From the NCBI GenBank assembly GCA_030041215.1, contig JASHOH010000006.1, forward strand, positions 17,775-81,774: a stretch of DNA of 64,000 nucleotides, in the 5' to 3' direction. Position 1 is the first letter of the stretch, and each line of letters opens with the position of its first letter. This document shows positions 30,785-41,242 of this stretch, piece after piece. The position numbers and the translations under genes are program-made. Under the pieces are notes generated by a model. The model made no database searches, was not told where the DNA came from, and worked only from the letters and a program-made list of their open reading frames with translations. The stretch is from Candidatus Sulfotelmatobacter sp. GTDB lineage: Bacteria; Acidobacteriota; Terriglobia; Terriglobales; Acidobacteriaceae.

Positions 30785-33076
30785 CTAACTGCTGCGCAGC
30801 GATGACAATACCTTCTTCGCGTCGGCGTTGTTCGGATCCAGTTTCAGCACGTGTTCTAGTTGCTGGCGCGCCGAGGCCGTTTGCTTGGTTTTCTCATAGG
30901 CAAGCGCGAGATGGTAATGAACCGTGGCATCGTCGGCGGCCCCGTGCTTTTGGCTCAGGCGCAGCGACTCCTGGAACATGTCAATCGCCGACTGATACAC
31001 GCCTTTCTGGAAATAGGCGTAGCCCAGAGTATCGGCCGCAGCGGGAGAATCCGGCATGCCGCGGCGCGCGGTCTGCGCCATGGCGAGGGCAACATCGACA
31101 TTGCCGCCCTGCTGCAACATGATGTACGCCAGATTGTTCGAGGCGAGAGGATTTTCTGGCTGGATATTCAGCGCCTGCTGGTACATGTTCTTTGCCTGAT
31201 CGTATTGGTGCTGTGACTCATACAACATGCCGGCAAGCAGGTAGAAGGAAATCTCCCGAGGATGGTCCTTGATCGACCGCTGGTAGGTTGCCAGCGCCTG
31301 GCTCACTGAACCTTCGGCAGTCTGCACCTGCGCCAGTTTCAGCAGGGCATCGGAATTGTTCTTGTCGAGTTCAATTGATTTTTGAAACGCCGCGTCTGCG
31401 CCGCTGTAGTCTTTTTTCTGAAACAGGGCGGTGCCCAGCAGGTCGTAAAAGCCACTATTGGCAGGCTGCTTGGCAATCTGAGCCCGAGCCGCAGCAATGG
31501 CCTGATCGAGCTGTTTCTGCGCGATGTAGGTGTTCATCATGCCCTGCAACGCATCGGTTGAGTTGCCATCTTTATCGAGCGCCTGCTGATAGGACTTGAT
31601 GGCTTCGGGATATTGTTTTTGCGCCTGGTGCAGATTTCCCATCTGAACATAAGGCGCGGCACTGGCGGGTGCGACCTCGGCCGCCTTGTGTATGTCACTT
31701 TCAGCATCGGAGAATTTCTGCCGCTGCATCTCGGCGACAGCGCGCAAAAGGTATCCATCGGGAGAATTAGGGGCGCCGTAAACGATCTGCTGTGCGGTCT
31801 CGGTCAGGGCGTCAACATCGTTGTGGCGTATTTCGATTGCTGCCAGCGCGCGTTGAGCGTCGGTGAGATCGGGATGCAATCCAACAGCGGTGCGCAATTC
31901 TGACTCGGATTGCGCTTCGTTGTTCTGCATGCCCAGCGCGACGCCGAGGTGATAGTGTGCCACTGCATTGTTTGGGTCCTCTTTCAGCGCCGCTTGCAGC
32001 GAATCAACCGCACCAGCGGCGTCATTCTGGCGAAGGCGTATTTGTCCCCGATAGACCAGCGCTTCGCTGTCGTGCGCATTGGCTTTCAAGATCTCGTCAT
32101 TCAGCTTGGCCGCCTCATCGAGGCGATTTTTTAAGATCAGCAACTGGATATAGTTTTTCTTAACCTGGAGGTCTTTGGGGTGTTCGCTGAAGAGCGAGGC
32201 ATACTCCTCCGTCGCCTTGTCGAGCTGACCATCGGCGAAATAGAAGTCGCCGAGCATGCGGTAGCCCTCGGAATCATCGGCCAAATCTTGCTTCGTCCGG
32301 CGGAGGAAGGCCTCGCTCTCGGCGCGCTTGCCCTCAGTCATCAGCAGGCGAGTATAGGCGGCGCGCGGCGCGGGATCGTGGGGATCGACGTCGATGGCGC
32401 GCTTGAACTGCTGCTCCGCTTCGGCCATCCGATTGTGCGACTGGTAAAACCCTCCCAGCGCCAGTTGTGCGTTCATGTTCTTGGGGCCAAGCTCGGTCGC
32501 TTTCTTTAAGTTGATCTCTGCCTGGTCGGGCAACTGAGCCCGCAGCTGCAGAAGAGCAAGACTTAAATAAGAGTCTGCGCGGCTGGGGTCGGCGGCGATG
32601 CCTTTTTGCATCTCGGTTAAGGCCGCGCCCAGATTATCCTGCGCAGCATAGAAGTTCCCCCAAGCCATATGAGTATCCGCACTGTCGGGCTGACTGGACT
32701 TCAGGAAATCGAGGTGTGGCTGAGCGTCTTTCAATTGGCGCGCAGCAACGAGCAGATTCGCCATCTCCAGATGAGCAGAATAATTGTCCGGGACTAAATC
32801 GAGGGTGCGCGAGAGCTCCACAAAAGCGCGGTTGTAATCCTTAAGTTTAAGGTAGGTCTCGCCCAGCTGGTAATGCGCCTCAGCGAAACGGGGATCGACC
32901 TGAATTGCGTTGGCATACTGGATGACTGCTTCCCGAAACTTGCCTTTATCGCGGTAGCGGTTGCCGCTTTCAAGAAACTTCTGTTTGCGCACATTGGGGT
33001 CGCGCGAACATCCAGTTAGCAGGGTAGTAATGAAAAATGTGATAAAGAAAAAACGAACGAAACTCGAACGGCTCAT
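30785..33076 (-). CDS. Large TPR-repeat lipoprotein
   Basis: Lipobox-like FITTLLTGCSRD; more than ten TPR units. Confidence 0.88.
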   Translation of the reverse strand: MSRSSFVRFFFITFFITTLLTGCSRDPNVRKQKFLESGNRYRDKGKFREAVIQYANAIQVDPRFAEAHYQLGETYLKLKDYNRAFVELSRTLDLVPDNYSAHLEMANLLVAARQLKDAQPHLDFLKSSQPDSADTHMAWGNFYAAQDNLGAALTEMQKGIAADPSRADSYLSLALLQLRAQLPDQAEINLKKATELGPKNMNAQLALGGFYQSHNRMAEAEQQFKRAIDVDPHDPAPRAAYTRLLMTEGKRAESEAFLRRTKQDLADDSEGYRMLGDFYFADGQLDKATEEYASLFSEHPKDLQVKKNYIQLLILKNRLDEAAKLNDEILKANAHDSEALVYRGQIRLRQNDAAGAVDSLQAALKEDPNNAVAHYHLGVALGMQNNEAQSESELRTAVGLHPDLTDAQRALAAIEIRHNDVDALTETAQQIVYGAPNSPDGYLLRAVAEMQRQKFSDAESDIHKAAEVAPASAAPYVQMGNLHQAQKQYPEAIKSYQQALDKDGNSTDALQGMMNTYIAQKQLDQAIAAARAQIAKQPANSGFYDLLGTALFQKKDYSGADAAFQKSIELDKNNSDALLKLAQVQTAEGSVSQALATYQRSIKDHPREISFYLLAGMLYESQHQYDQAKNMYQQALNIQPENPLASNNLAYIMLQQGGNVDVALAMAQTARRGMPDSPAAADTLGYAYFQKGVYQSAIDMFQESLRLSQKHGAADDATVHYHLALAYEKTKQTASARQQLEHVLKLDPNNADAKKVLSSLRSS

Positions 33077-33245
33077 GAAATCTCCCAGGAATGGTACAGA
33101 CGACCACGCACACGTGGTCATGGATAAAAATACCCCAAGTAGCTGTTGAACACAAAGTTACCCGAGTCATGGGAGGAGAGTTGAAACAGGGAGACGCAAT
33201 GTCGTTGTTGCCCTCACGGGCGTGGATTCTCGTCGCAACGCGCAG

Positions 33246-33803
33246 CTATCGGATCTGTATGCTGTTAAAGAACTTGTTGGCATCCGCTTCCGAGCAGTTG
33301 GTTTTGGCGTCGCAGATGACGATGGCCTGCCAGATGCGGTCGCCTTTCACCGTAATGCGTTCGTAGGAAGTGACGTGGAAGGTGGTCTGGCCGTGAACAT
33401 AGGTTCCGGTGGCCGAAACGGCGCGAGCGGGAAAACCGCCGAATGTTGAATCGGTCTTCGGGCCAGGCTTGGCATTATCGAGCTGCCCGAGTGCGCTATC
33501 AAGCATGTGGTCGAGCGCTGCCGTGTCATTGCGGGTGTTGGGAATGTCGCAATAGAGCACCAGAAAGGCGTCGGAATCGTCATGCACGCTCAGGGTGTAG
33601 TTATGCATCTTGGCGGTGCCACCGCTTTTCAGCTGAATGTTGTCGAAGGAATACCCGACGCCGGGCTTGTCTTTATCGGGCAGCGGATACAAGGCAGAAA
33701 ACTCAGGAGCCTCATAGCGCATGCTGGCGAAATCGAGATTCTGCGCCGCGGACGCGGCAACGGCCAACATCCAGAAAGCGAGCGTCAGTTTCATGAAATT
33801 CAT
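33246..33803 (-). CDS. Hypothetical secreted protein
   Basis: Signal peptide MKLTLAFWMLAVAASAAQN; 185 aa uninterrupted. Confidence 0.6.
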   Translation of the reverse strand: MNFMKLTLAFWMLAVAASAAQNLDFASMRYEAPEFSALYPLPDKDKPGVGYSFDNIQLKSGGTAKMHNYTLSVHDDSDAFLVLYCDIPNTRNDTAALDHMLDSALGQLDNAKPGPKTDSTFGGFPARAVSATGTYVHGQTTFHVTSYERITVKGDRIWQAIVICDAKTNCSEADANKFFNSIQIR

Positions 33804-34205
33804 GCACTTCCCCTTTTGCTGCCAGATTGTTTCAGGGGAGAATAGGCATTGCCAGTTACTTCTGTCACGCCAGGCCGCGAGTACCTTTCAAGTCCTGGTC
33901 GTGATTCTTCTAATGGACGAGAGCATGCTCGCCAGATGCGCCGTCGAAAACGATCGGTGGCGATTTTTCTGCTGGCGAGGACAAGACACTTCAAGTCACC
34001 TTCGAGAAGCACAACTCTGTGATGCGGCTGGCGTGGCAGTAGCATGAGCGCCACCCTTTTCTGCCTCACGTCTTCGATTGAGTAATCACGCCCATGCAGG
34101 GACAGGCGCCGTCGAGCGCTTGCCTTGAAGCAGATCTGAGTCACTTTCACTGACAATTAACATCTGCGTAACATTGGCAGTCAATACTGTCCGAGCGGAG
34201 GTCTT

Positions 34206-35915
34206 ATGAAAACGGACAGATTCCTATTGGCGGGAACTATGCTGGCGTTTGCGCTGGCGTCGACGCTGGGAACGGCTGCTCAAACGAATGCGGTCGGCAC
34301 GGGGAAAATCAAGCATGTTCTATTGTTGAGCATCGATGGCATGCACGCGGTCGATTTTTATAACTGTTCACGCGGACTTGCCGGTGTGAACGGCGGAAAC
34401 CCGTATTGTCCGAATATGGCAACGCTGAGCCAGACGGCAATCAACTACGTGAATACGGAGTCTTCGAAGCCATCGGACTCCTTTCCAGGAATGGCGGCGC
34501 TGGCTTCTGGCGGCACGCCGAAAACGACCGGACTTTATTACGACGTCGCCTATGATCGCTCGCTTGACCCACCCGCGCAAACAACGGGCACAGGCTTGGC
34601 GGGTGGTCCATGCAAAGCTTATGCGCCACCGGCCGGAACAACTACAGATTTCGACCAAGGTATCGATTACAACGATAACTTGCTGAACGGCGGTGCACCG
34701 GGCGCGTCACTGACCGAAGGAGGAATCGCTTCCATCGACCCGCAACATTTAGAACGTGACCCACTCAACGGGTGCGCGCCGGTCTACCCGTGGAATTTCA
34801 TTCGCGTCAATACGGCTTTTGGCGTGATTCGTGCGACCGGCGGATACACGGCCTGGATCGACAAGCATCCTTCGTATTCGTTCGTAGGCGGCCCCGGCGG
34901 TAACGGACTCGACGATTATTATTCGCCAGAAGTGGACTCAATGGTGGTGCCGCTGCCGGGGGTGAAAACCTTGGATGGCGCTTCGTGCGATCCGATTCGC
35001 GACCCGCTCGGCACATCTGCGTGAAACGCCAGCTTTAAGAATATCCAATGCTACGATGCGATCAAAGTGTATGGCCTGTTGAATCAGATTGCAGGTAAAA
35101 CACATTCCGGAGCGCCCGCGAAGGTTCCAGCAATTTTCGGCATGAACTTTCAATCCGTATACGTTGGACAATCGGTCTACGAAGCGGGCGTGGGCGGGGG
35201 TGGGTACCAAGACGCTGCGGCCACTCCCAGTGCAGAACTGCTGGGTGAAATCGAATACGTTGATACCTGCATCGGCAACATCGTCGCTGCCCTCCAGACC
35301 GCAGGTCTTTACAATGACACACTGGTCATAATCACGGCCAAGCACGGGGAGTCGCCAATCGATCCGACCCGCTATATCGCCGATGGAACCGACACGCCAG
35401 CGACGCTGTTGGGCGATCTCATTCCTTATTCCGAATCACCATTGAATTCTACGGGTATCGGGGCGACAGAAGACGATGTCTCGGTACTTTGGTTGAAAAA
35501 AGGCGTGGACGTAAAGACGGCCGTCGCAATCCTCGAAAGCGATGCGACCGAAATCGGCATGGGCGAGATTTTCTATGGCCCAACTGTCGCGTTGAACTAT
35601 AACGTGGGCGGTTGGGAGAGCGGCGACGATCCTCGCACGCCAGACATCATTGTCACGCCGAATGTCGGTGTCACGTACTCAAGCAGCACTGCAATGATCG
35701 GCGACCACGGCGGATTCACCCATGACGACACGAACGTAATCTTGCTGGTGGCAAATTCCAGCTTCACGGCGCAGACCGTCGCGACTGCTTCGACAACCCG
35801 GCAGGTAGCTCCAACAATGGTGCAAGTGTTGGGTTTGAATCCCGCGCTGCTGGATGCAGTACAACAGGAAGGCACGCAGGTGTTGGCCGAGGTTGCCGCA
35901 CAGCTGGCAAAGTAG
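34206..35915 (+). pseudogene. Secreted type I phosphodiesterase/nucleotide pyrophosphatase-like protein interrupted by in-frame TGA at 35022-35024
   Basis: ORFs 34206-35024 and 35067-35915 are in the same frame; HVLLLSIDGMHAVDFYNC...GTSA*NASFKNIQCYDAIKVYGLLNQIAGKTHSG...VIITAKHGESPID. Confidence 0.8.
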
Positions 35916-35936
35916 TCTCGATTATTCCTGGGCGAG

Positions 35937-36794
35937 CTATGTAATTTCGGGATACGCTGAATTGAAAAAATCCGGCCGCTCGAAGAATTTTGTGTAGCAC
36001 TCAGTGCAAACCCAATCGTGGCCATTGGTGTAGCCAACGGCATGTTCGGCGTTATCTGACTGGCACAACTCCCAGCGGCACACGAAGCAATGATCTTTCT
36101 TCCAGCCGCCTTTCACTAAATCGAAATTTGCCGGATCGTTGGCAAGACTCAGATCGAATGATACGCGGCCCGTTTTGCGTTCGATGGCGATGTCACGAGG
36201 GGTCCACTGCGCTTTGTGCCAGTGCCAGTTGTACGACCGGCAGAGATTCACGACGTCGCGGACATAGTCGACTTTCCAGCGGGCGCCGTGGATTTCGACG
36301 GTTTCCTTGGAGAGCGATCTGAATCCAAGGTCCTTATACGACCCACGCTGAAATGAGAGCGGTCTCGAGACGTCCTCTCGACAAGCATAATGCTCACGGA
36401 TCTGCGCCGGATCGGCCCCGCGATCGCGAAGTAACTTTGCGGCAAAGGTGTTTTCCTCATCGAGCAATCCAAGAAGCAGGTGCTCGGTGCCGATATGCTT
36501 GTGGGCCAGCCGATCGGCTTCCGCAGCAGCATTCTTAAGAATTACTCTCGAAGACGCGCTGAGCGGCAAGTCCACAGAGGTTGGTATCTGCTCCCGCGGT
36601 GGCGAATGCTGTTCGACCCTTCGGCGGAGACGCTCGGCATTTGTCTCTGGTATCCAGCGATACAAAACTTTGTCTTCGCGAAGAAGTCCGAGCAGCAGAT
36701 GCTCGGCATCGATTACCTGTGATCCGAACTGGCTGGCTTCATAGCGTGCAAAAAAGATCGCACGCCGCGCTTTCTCAGTGTACCGCTCAAACAT
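35937..36794 (-). CDS. Stand-alone double Clp-N domain protein with C-terminal Cys-rich domain
   Basis: FERYTEKARRAIFFARYEASQFGSQVIDAEHLLLGLLRED and second repeat KHIGTEHLLLGLLDEE; C-terminal HCFVCRWELCQ...WVCTECY; no AAA+ domain. Confidence 0.82.
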   Translation of the reverse strand: MFERYTEKARRAIFFARYEASQFGSQVIDAEHLLLGLLREDKVLYRWIPETNAERLRRRVEQHSPPREQIPTSVDLPLSASSRVILKNAAAEADRLAHKHIGTEHLLLGLLDEENTFAAKLLRDRGADPAQIREHYACREDVSRPLSFQRGSYKDLGFRSLSKETVEIHGARWKVDYVRDVVNLCRSYNWHWHKAQWTPRDIAIERKTGRVSFDLSLANDPANFDLVKGGWKKDHCFVCRWELCQSDNAEHAVGYTNGHDWVCTECYTKFFERPDFFNSAYPEIT

Positions 36795-36797
36795 TAC

Positions 36798-38225
36798 TTA
36801 CTCCACTGCGGCTTTCTTGCTGCTGCGCTTCCAATACAGATATCCCGGCACGCCGATCAGCACGATTGCCGTTCCCCAGAAAGCTTCTGACGGGCGGGTG
36901 ATGATGGTGTTCAACGTCCACGCCGCGCCGACGAGGACGTAAATCGCGGGTAGCCAAGGATAGCCGGCACAGCGATAGGGGCGCGGAATATCCGGACGCC
37001 GCCAGCGCAGCAGGAACATGCCGATCACAGTCAGCGTGTACGAAAGCACCATGCCATAAATGACGTAAGTGTACAGCTGATCGTAACGGCCGCTCAACGT
37101 GAGCAACGCGGCCCAGATGCCTTGTCCGATCAGGCTGAAAGCAGGCGTGCGCCATTTGGGATGGATGACCGCCATGCGCTTGAAGAAAACTCCATCTTGC
37201 GCCATGGCGAGATAGACGCGCGCTCCTGAGAGCGTGCAGGTTGCCGCCGCGCTGAAACACGAAACTGCGATCATGAGCGAGAGCCACACCGCCGCCTGGG
37301 GCGAAAACAGCACGGCAGCTGCGGCATGAGCGATGGTGTCGTGCTTGGCGATTTCGCCCAGCGGCAGGGCATATAAATAGGTCACGTTCATGGCGATATA
37401 GATCGCGCCAACAACCAGCACGCCGAGCACCATGCCCAGCGGAACGTTGCGGCGTGGATCTTTCACCTCGCCGGCGACCCATGTGATGTAAACCCACCCG
37501 TCATAGGCCCAGAACACGGCGATGAGCGCAACGCCCATGGCGGAAATCAGTTGCGCGGGTTGAAGTCCCATCGTCAGGCTCGTGCCGTGGGAATTGAAAT
37601 GCGACCAGTCGCCCTTGCCGAGAACGAATCCGAGGCAGACGAATCCGCCCATGGCGGAGAACTTCGTCCAGGTGGAAACATTTTGCAAGAGCGTGCCCCA
37701 GCGCAGGCCGACAACGTTGACGTACGTGAGAATTGCGATCAGCAGCAGGGCGAAGACGTGTGCGCGAGTGATGGCGATGCCCGCCATTGAAACGACAATA
37801 TGCTCCTGCGAAAGCATCGGAAAAACTTGGCCTGTATATGCCGCCGAGGCGACGGAAAGCGCGGCGATCGTCCCGCCGTTGGCGACGGCGAAGAGCATCC
37901 AGCCGTAAAGAAATGCGACCAGGTCGCCGTAAGCCTCGCGCAGATAAACATACTGGCCGCCGGATTCGGGGAACATCGATCCCAGCTCGGCAAAAGCCAC
38001 GCACCCGAACAGCGAAATCACGCCGCCGATGACCCACACGCTCAAGAAGAGCACCGGGTGCGGCAGCGGTCCGGCGATGTCTTTGGCAGTGAGAAAAATC
38101 GAAGACCCTATGATGCCGCTGGCGAGCAGCAGCACGGAATCGAGCAAGCCGAGACCGCGGACGAGCGTGGGCTGAGCTTTCTCGCTGACGGGACTGGCTG
38201 GGGCCGAGGCGAGAGTGGTTTCCAT
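36798..38225 (-). CDS. APC-family amino acid permease
   Basis: GLGLLDSVLLLASGIIGSSIFLTAKDIAGPLPHP, ~12 TM segments. Confidence 0.92.
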   Translation of the reverse strand: METTLASAPASPVSEKAQPTLVRGLGLLDSVLLLASGIIGSSIFLTAKDIAGPLPHPVLFLSVWVIGGVISLFGCVAFAELGSMFPESGGQYVYLREAYGDLVAFLYGWMLFAVANGGTIAALSVASAAYTGQVFPMLSQEHIVVSMAGIAITRAHVFALLLIAILTYVNVVGLRWGTLLQNVSTWTKFSAMGGFVCLGFVLGKGDWSHFNSHGTSLTMGLQPAQLISAMGVALIAVFWAYDGWVYITWVAGEVKDPRRNVPLGMVLGVLVVGAIYIAMNVTYLYALPLGEIAKHDTIAHAAAAVLFSPQAAVWLSLMIAVSCFSAAATCTLSGARVYLAMAQDGVFFKRMAVIHPKWRTPAFSLIGQGIWAALLTLSGRYDQLYTYVIYGMVLSYTLTVIGMFLLRWRRPDIPRPYRCAGYPWLPAIYVLVGAAWTLNTIITRPSEAFWGTAIVLIGVPGYLYWKRSSKKAAVE

Positions 38226-38396
38226 TTATCCGATTCCCAACTCGTCGGCGGATTCCAGCGGGGTTCCGCATTTTCGGCAGATCACGGCCGAGCAGTCGCC
38301 GCAGGTAAGGGGATCGTTCACCTCTTCAGCACAGTTTGGGCAATAGAGCGAGCCGGGTTTCGGCTCGGGATGAGGATTGTGAGGGTTCGCGGCCAT
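38226..38396 (-). CDS. 56-aa zinc-ribbon protein (below cutoff of supplied ORF track)
   Basis: MAANPHNPHPEPKPGSLYCPNCAEEVNDPLTCGDCSAVICRKCGTPLESADELGIG*; stop codon immediately abuts APC permease ATG. Confidence 0.65.
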   Translation of the reverse strand: MAANPHNPHPEPKPGSLYCPNCAEEVNDPLTCGDCSAVICRKCGTPLESADELGIG

Positions 38397-38515
38397 GTGG
38401 AGAAAAACTGTAGCACAGATAGAGGACTGACAGCACAGTTGTTCGTGGCCTTCGTCACATACAAAACCGAATTGGCCTATTAAAATACTACGGGCAATTG
38501 CGTAGGAGGTGCATC

Positions 38516-38770
38516 ATGCAACGTCTGATTTTGTTGCAGCCAACGCCAAACGATCCAGAGATAGCCATTGTGCGAGTTTCGGGCACGGAACATAGCACCT
38601 TGCACAAGCCGGGGGACGAAGGGAAAAATCTCGTGAACAGCAACCATGTATTTACCAAGGATGCGACGAAGCTGACGATGAGGGCGTGTGAGCAGCCCAA
38701 CGTCGGCTGTCTGGTTGTGTTGCAGCACCCGCTCCAATGCTATGCAGTCGGTTCTTGCGTCGCTGCTTAG
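38516..38770 (+). CDS. Hypothetical 84-aa protein
   Basis: Strong SD (taggaggtgcatcATG); no recognised domain; next to the convergent kinase. Confidence 0.35.
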   Translation: MQRLILLQPTPNDPEIAIVRVSGTEHSTLHKPGDEGKNLVNSNHVFTKDATKLTMRACEQPNVGCLVVLQHPLQCYAVGSCVAA

Positions 38771-41139
38771 GACGGTCCAGTCATGGAAGAGATTCCCAGC
38801 CCCTTCGATAACTGACGAAATCTAGGGTTTGAACGTAAACCATCGACCGCGGGGTCCACGCCGATCATGGTTATGTAGGGATCGCGTTCTGCATAGGCTT
38901 TGTCAAGCCAAAGTAAGGCGTTTCCGTTGTCTCCCAGAGCGGCATAGACTGACGCAATGAAATAAGGGGGAACGTAAGTCTTACGAGATTGCTTTAGCAA
39001 TTGCCCAATGATCGCCTGACCTTCGCTCTTATTTCCTGCCATCGCGTAGGTGCGTCCCAGCAGCGTGGTCCACACGGTTTCCTTATTGGAAAGAGTCCAG
39101 GCCTTCTTTGCTTCTTCAACAGCTTGCTGGTTTTGCCCCTTGCCGAGATAGGCATAACTAAAACAGGAGCGTGAGTTGATGCCGTTTGGCGCGAGCTCGG
39201 CCGCGATCTGGCATTGCGCCAGCGCCTGATCGTAACGGCGCGCACAATAAAGGTCCCACCCGGCAGTGGTGTTGTTCTCGCTGTTCAGAGGGTCGAGTTG
39301 CTGAGCGGCGAGGACCTGCGCCAGGGCTTGATCGGTGCGTCCCATCGCCGCGAGGAAAACCGAATACATGCGATGGCTCTCGGCATCATTGGGATTGAGC
39401 TCGAGCGCCCGCTGGTACTCGCGATCGGCGGCGTCCCAGTCCCAATCACCATAGAAACGCACCGTGGCCAGCGCCGTATGCGCGGCTGCCAAGTTCTCGT
39501 CGAGCGAGATGGCTTGTAGAGCATAGGCGCGGGCTTTAGGCATGGTTTCGCTGGCTGGTCGACTGGTGTCGCCCCAATAGGAGTCAGATAATCCCGCGTA
39601 GGCGGGCGCATAGCGGGAGTCGAGTTGCACGGCCTGCTCAAAATACTGCCGCGATCTGGTGCGCTGTTCGGCGGTTCCGAAGCGCAGATACTTTCCCTTT
39701 AGATAGGCTTCCTGCGCCGCGGGTTCGACGGAATGCGAGGCGAATTCGGTACGATCTCGCGGCTTCACGCCGGAATTGATCTCACGAGCGATGGCCAACG
39801 CAAGTTGGTGCCGCAGTGTGAGCAGATCGCGAAAGGCACTTTCATAGCTGTGAGACCAAATCTGGGTATCATCGCTCGCGCTTATCAGACGAACCGTCAC
39901 CTGCACGGCGTCATTCGCGCGCGTGACCGAACCTTCAATCACGGCATCGACCTTCAACTGCCGCGCCACCTCGCTCAGTGGCACGCGTTCAGTTTTATAG
40001 CGGATCACCGAGGTGCGCGAGATGATGCGTGGCACAGTGTGCATCTGGCCGAGGTCGGTAATGAGAAAATCCGTCAAACCGTCGGCCAGGTATTCCTGCT
40101 GGGAGTCTCCCGAGAGGTTCTCGAAAGGCAGAACGGCTAAAGATTCAACGCGGGGCCCGGCGGGGGTAGCGTTTGGCCTCTCGCGCGTGTAGATGCTAAA
40201 AGCAATCAGGAACAGAACCACGAGGCTTGCTACGATGACGGAAACGTATTTCGCTGCCATCCTCTCAGGTCCGGCGGTCGCAGGCTGGAAGGCGTCCAGT
40301 TTCTTGAGTTCCCGAGCGAGTTCCTTGGCCGACTGATATCGCTTTTCCGGATCCTTCTCCAGGCACGTGAGAATGATGGATTCCAACTGCGGCCAAATTC
40401 CAGATCGAAAGCGGCTGAGCGGAAGCGGGGATTTGTGCAGAATGTCATCGACCAGCGCGGGCAACACCTTTTGTTCAAATGGCGGATGCCCGGCGCAAAG
40501 CTCGTAGAGGACTGCTCCCGCCGAATAGATATCGGTGCGAGCATCGGTCGCCTGCCCCAGCAACTGCTCACTTGCCATGTAAGGCAGGGTTCCTGAACAA
40601 TTCGGAGGCCCGTCATAGCTCGCGGTGCTGGCCAGTTGACTCAGGCTAAGTGTGGACCGCGCCAGCCCGAAGTCGAGGATCTTCAATCGGCCATCTTTCG
40701 TCAGCCTCAGGTTTGCCGGCTTTAAGTCGCCGTGGATGACGCCATGTTCATGGGCCGCCGCCAGGCCCTCAGCGAGTTGCACGCCGATGCGGACGATCTC
40801 GCTTTCCGGCAAAGTTGCGCGGCGAGCCTTTTGATCGAGAGATTCTCCAGCGACGTATTCCATCACTAGGAAATCCAGGTCCTGCTGCGAGTCAAAATCC
40901 AGAACCGTGACGATGTTGGGATGGTTCAGCTTGGAGAGAGCGTGGGCTTCTTTGCGGAAAAGATGGCGGTCGCGATCACCGGTCTCAGGAGGCAGAACCT
41001 TGAGGGCCACGACGTGCCCGAGATGCTCGTCGTGAGCAAGAAAAACCTCTCCCATACCTCCGGCGCCCAGTCTTTCGACGACGCGGTAGTGGCCCAGTTC
41101 ACAGCCGATCAGCGAATCGCGGCTGAGTGCCTGGCTCAT
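38767..41139 (-). CDS. Serine/threonine protein kinase with FlgO/TolB-N-like and TPR C-terminal region
   Basis: LGHYRVVERLGAGGMGEVFLAHDEHLGHVVALKVL; GVIHGDLKPANLRL; LAVLPFENLSGDSQQEYLADGLTDFLITDLGQ; TPRs. Confidence 0.92.
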   Translation of the reverse strand: MSQALSRDSLIGCELGHYRVVERLGAGGMGEVFLAHDEHLGHVVALKVLPPETGDRDRHLFRKEAHALSKLNHPNIVTVLDFDSQQDLDFLVMEYVAGESLDQKARRATLPESEIVRIGVQLAEGLAAAHEHGVIHGDLKPANLRLTKDGRLKILDFGLARSTLSLSQLASTASYDGPPNCSGTLPYMASEQLLGQATDARTDIYSAGAVLYELCAGHPPFEQKVLPALVDDILHKSPLPLSRFRSGIWPQLESIILTCLEKDPEKRYQSAKELARELKKLDAFQPATAGPERMAAKYVSVIVASLVVLFLIAFSIYTRERPNATPAGPRVESLAVLPFENLSGDSQQEYLADGLTDFLITDLGQMHTVPRIISRTSVIRYKTERVPLSEVARQLKVDAVIEGSVTRANDAVQVTVRLISASDDTQIWSHSYESAFRDLLTLRHQLALAIAREINSGVKPRDRTEFASHSVEPAAQEAYLKGKYLRFGTAEQRTRSRQYFEQAVQLDSRYAPAYAGLSDSYWGDTSRPASETMPKARAYALQAISLDENLAAAHTALATVRFYGDWDWDAADREYQRALELNPNDAESHRMYSVFLAAMGRTDQALAQVLAAQQLDPLNSENNTTAGWDLYCARRYDQALAQCQIAAELAPNGINSRSCFSYAYLGKGQNQQAVEEAKKAWTLSNKETVWTTLLGRTYAMAGNKSEGQAIIGQLLKQSRKTYVPPYFIASVYAALGDNGNALLWLDKAYAERDPYITMIGVDPAVDGLRSNPRFRQLSKGLGISSMTGPS

Positions 41140-41242
41140 ATGGGGAAGTCTCCTTTCCCCACACTACAAAAATCTTAGGGCCAGCATGGAGCAGAGTCAA
41201 TGAGTTAGTAGCGGGCTGACGTTACAATGAATCGGAAGAACT

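Noticed and set aside
35022-35024. TGA as a selenocysteine codon
   Set aside because: No catalytic Cys/Sec position expected there, no obvious SECIS-like hairpin immediately downstream, and Trp is a simpler ancestral residue.
37501-38271. 256-aa - strand ORF overlapping the APC permease
   Set aside because: Same-strand alternative frame, Arg-rich; the permease frame has clear TM pattern and homology.
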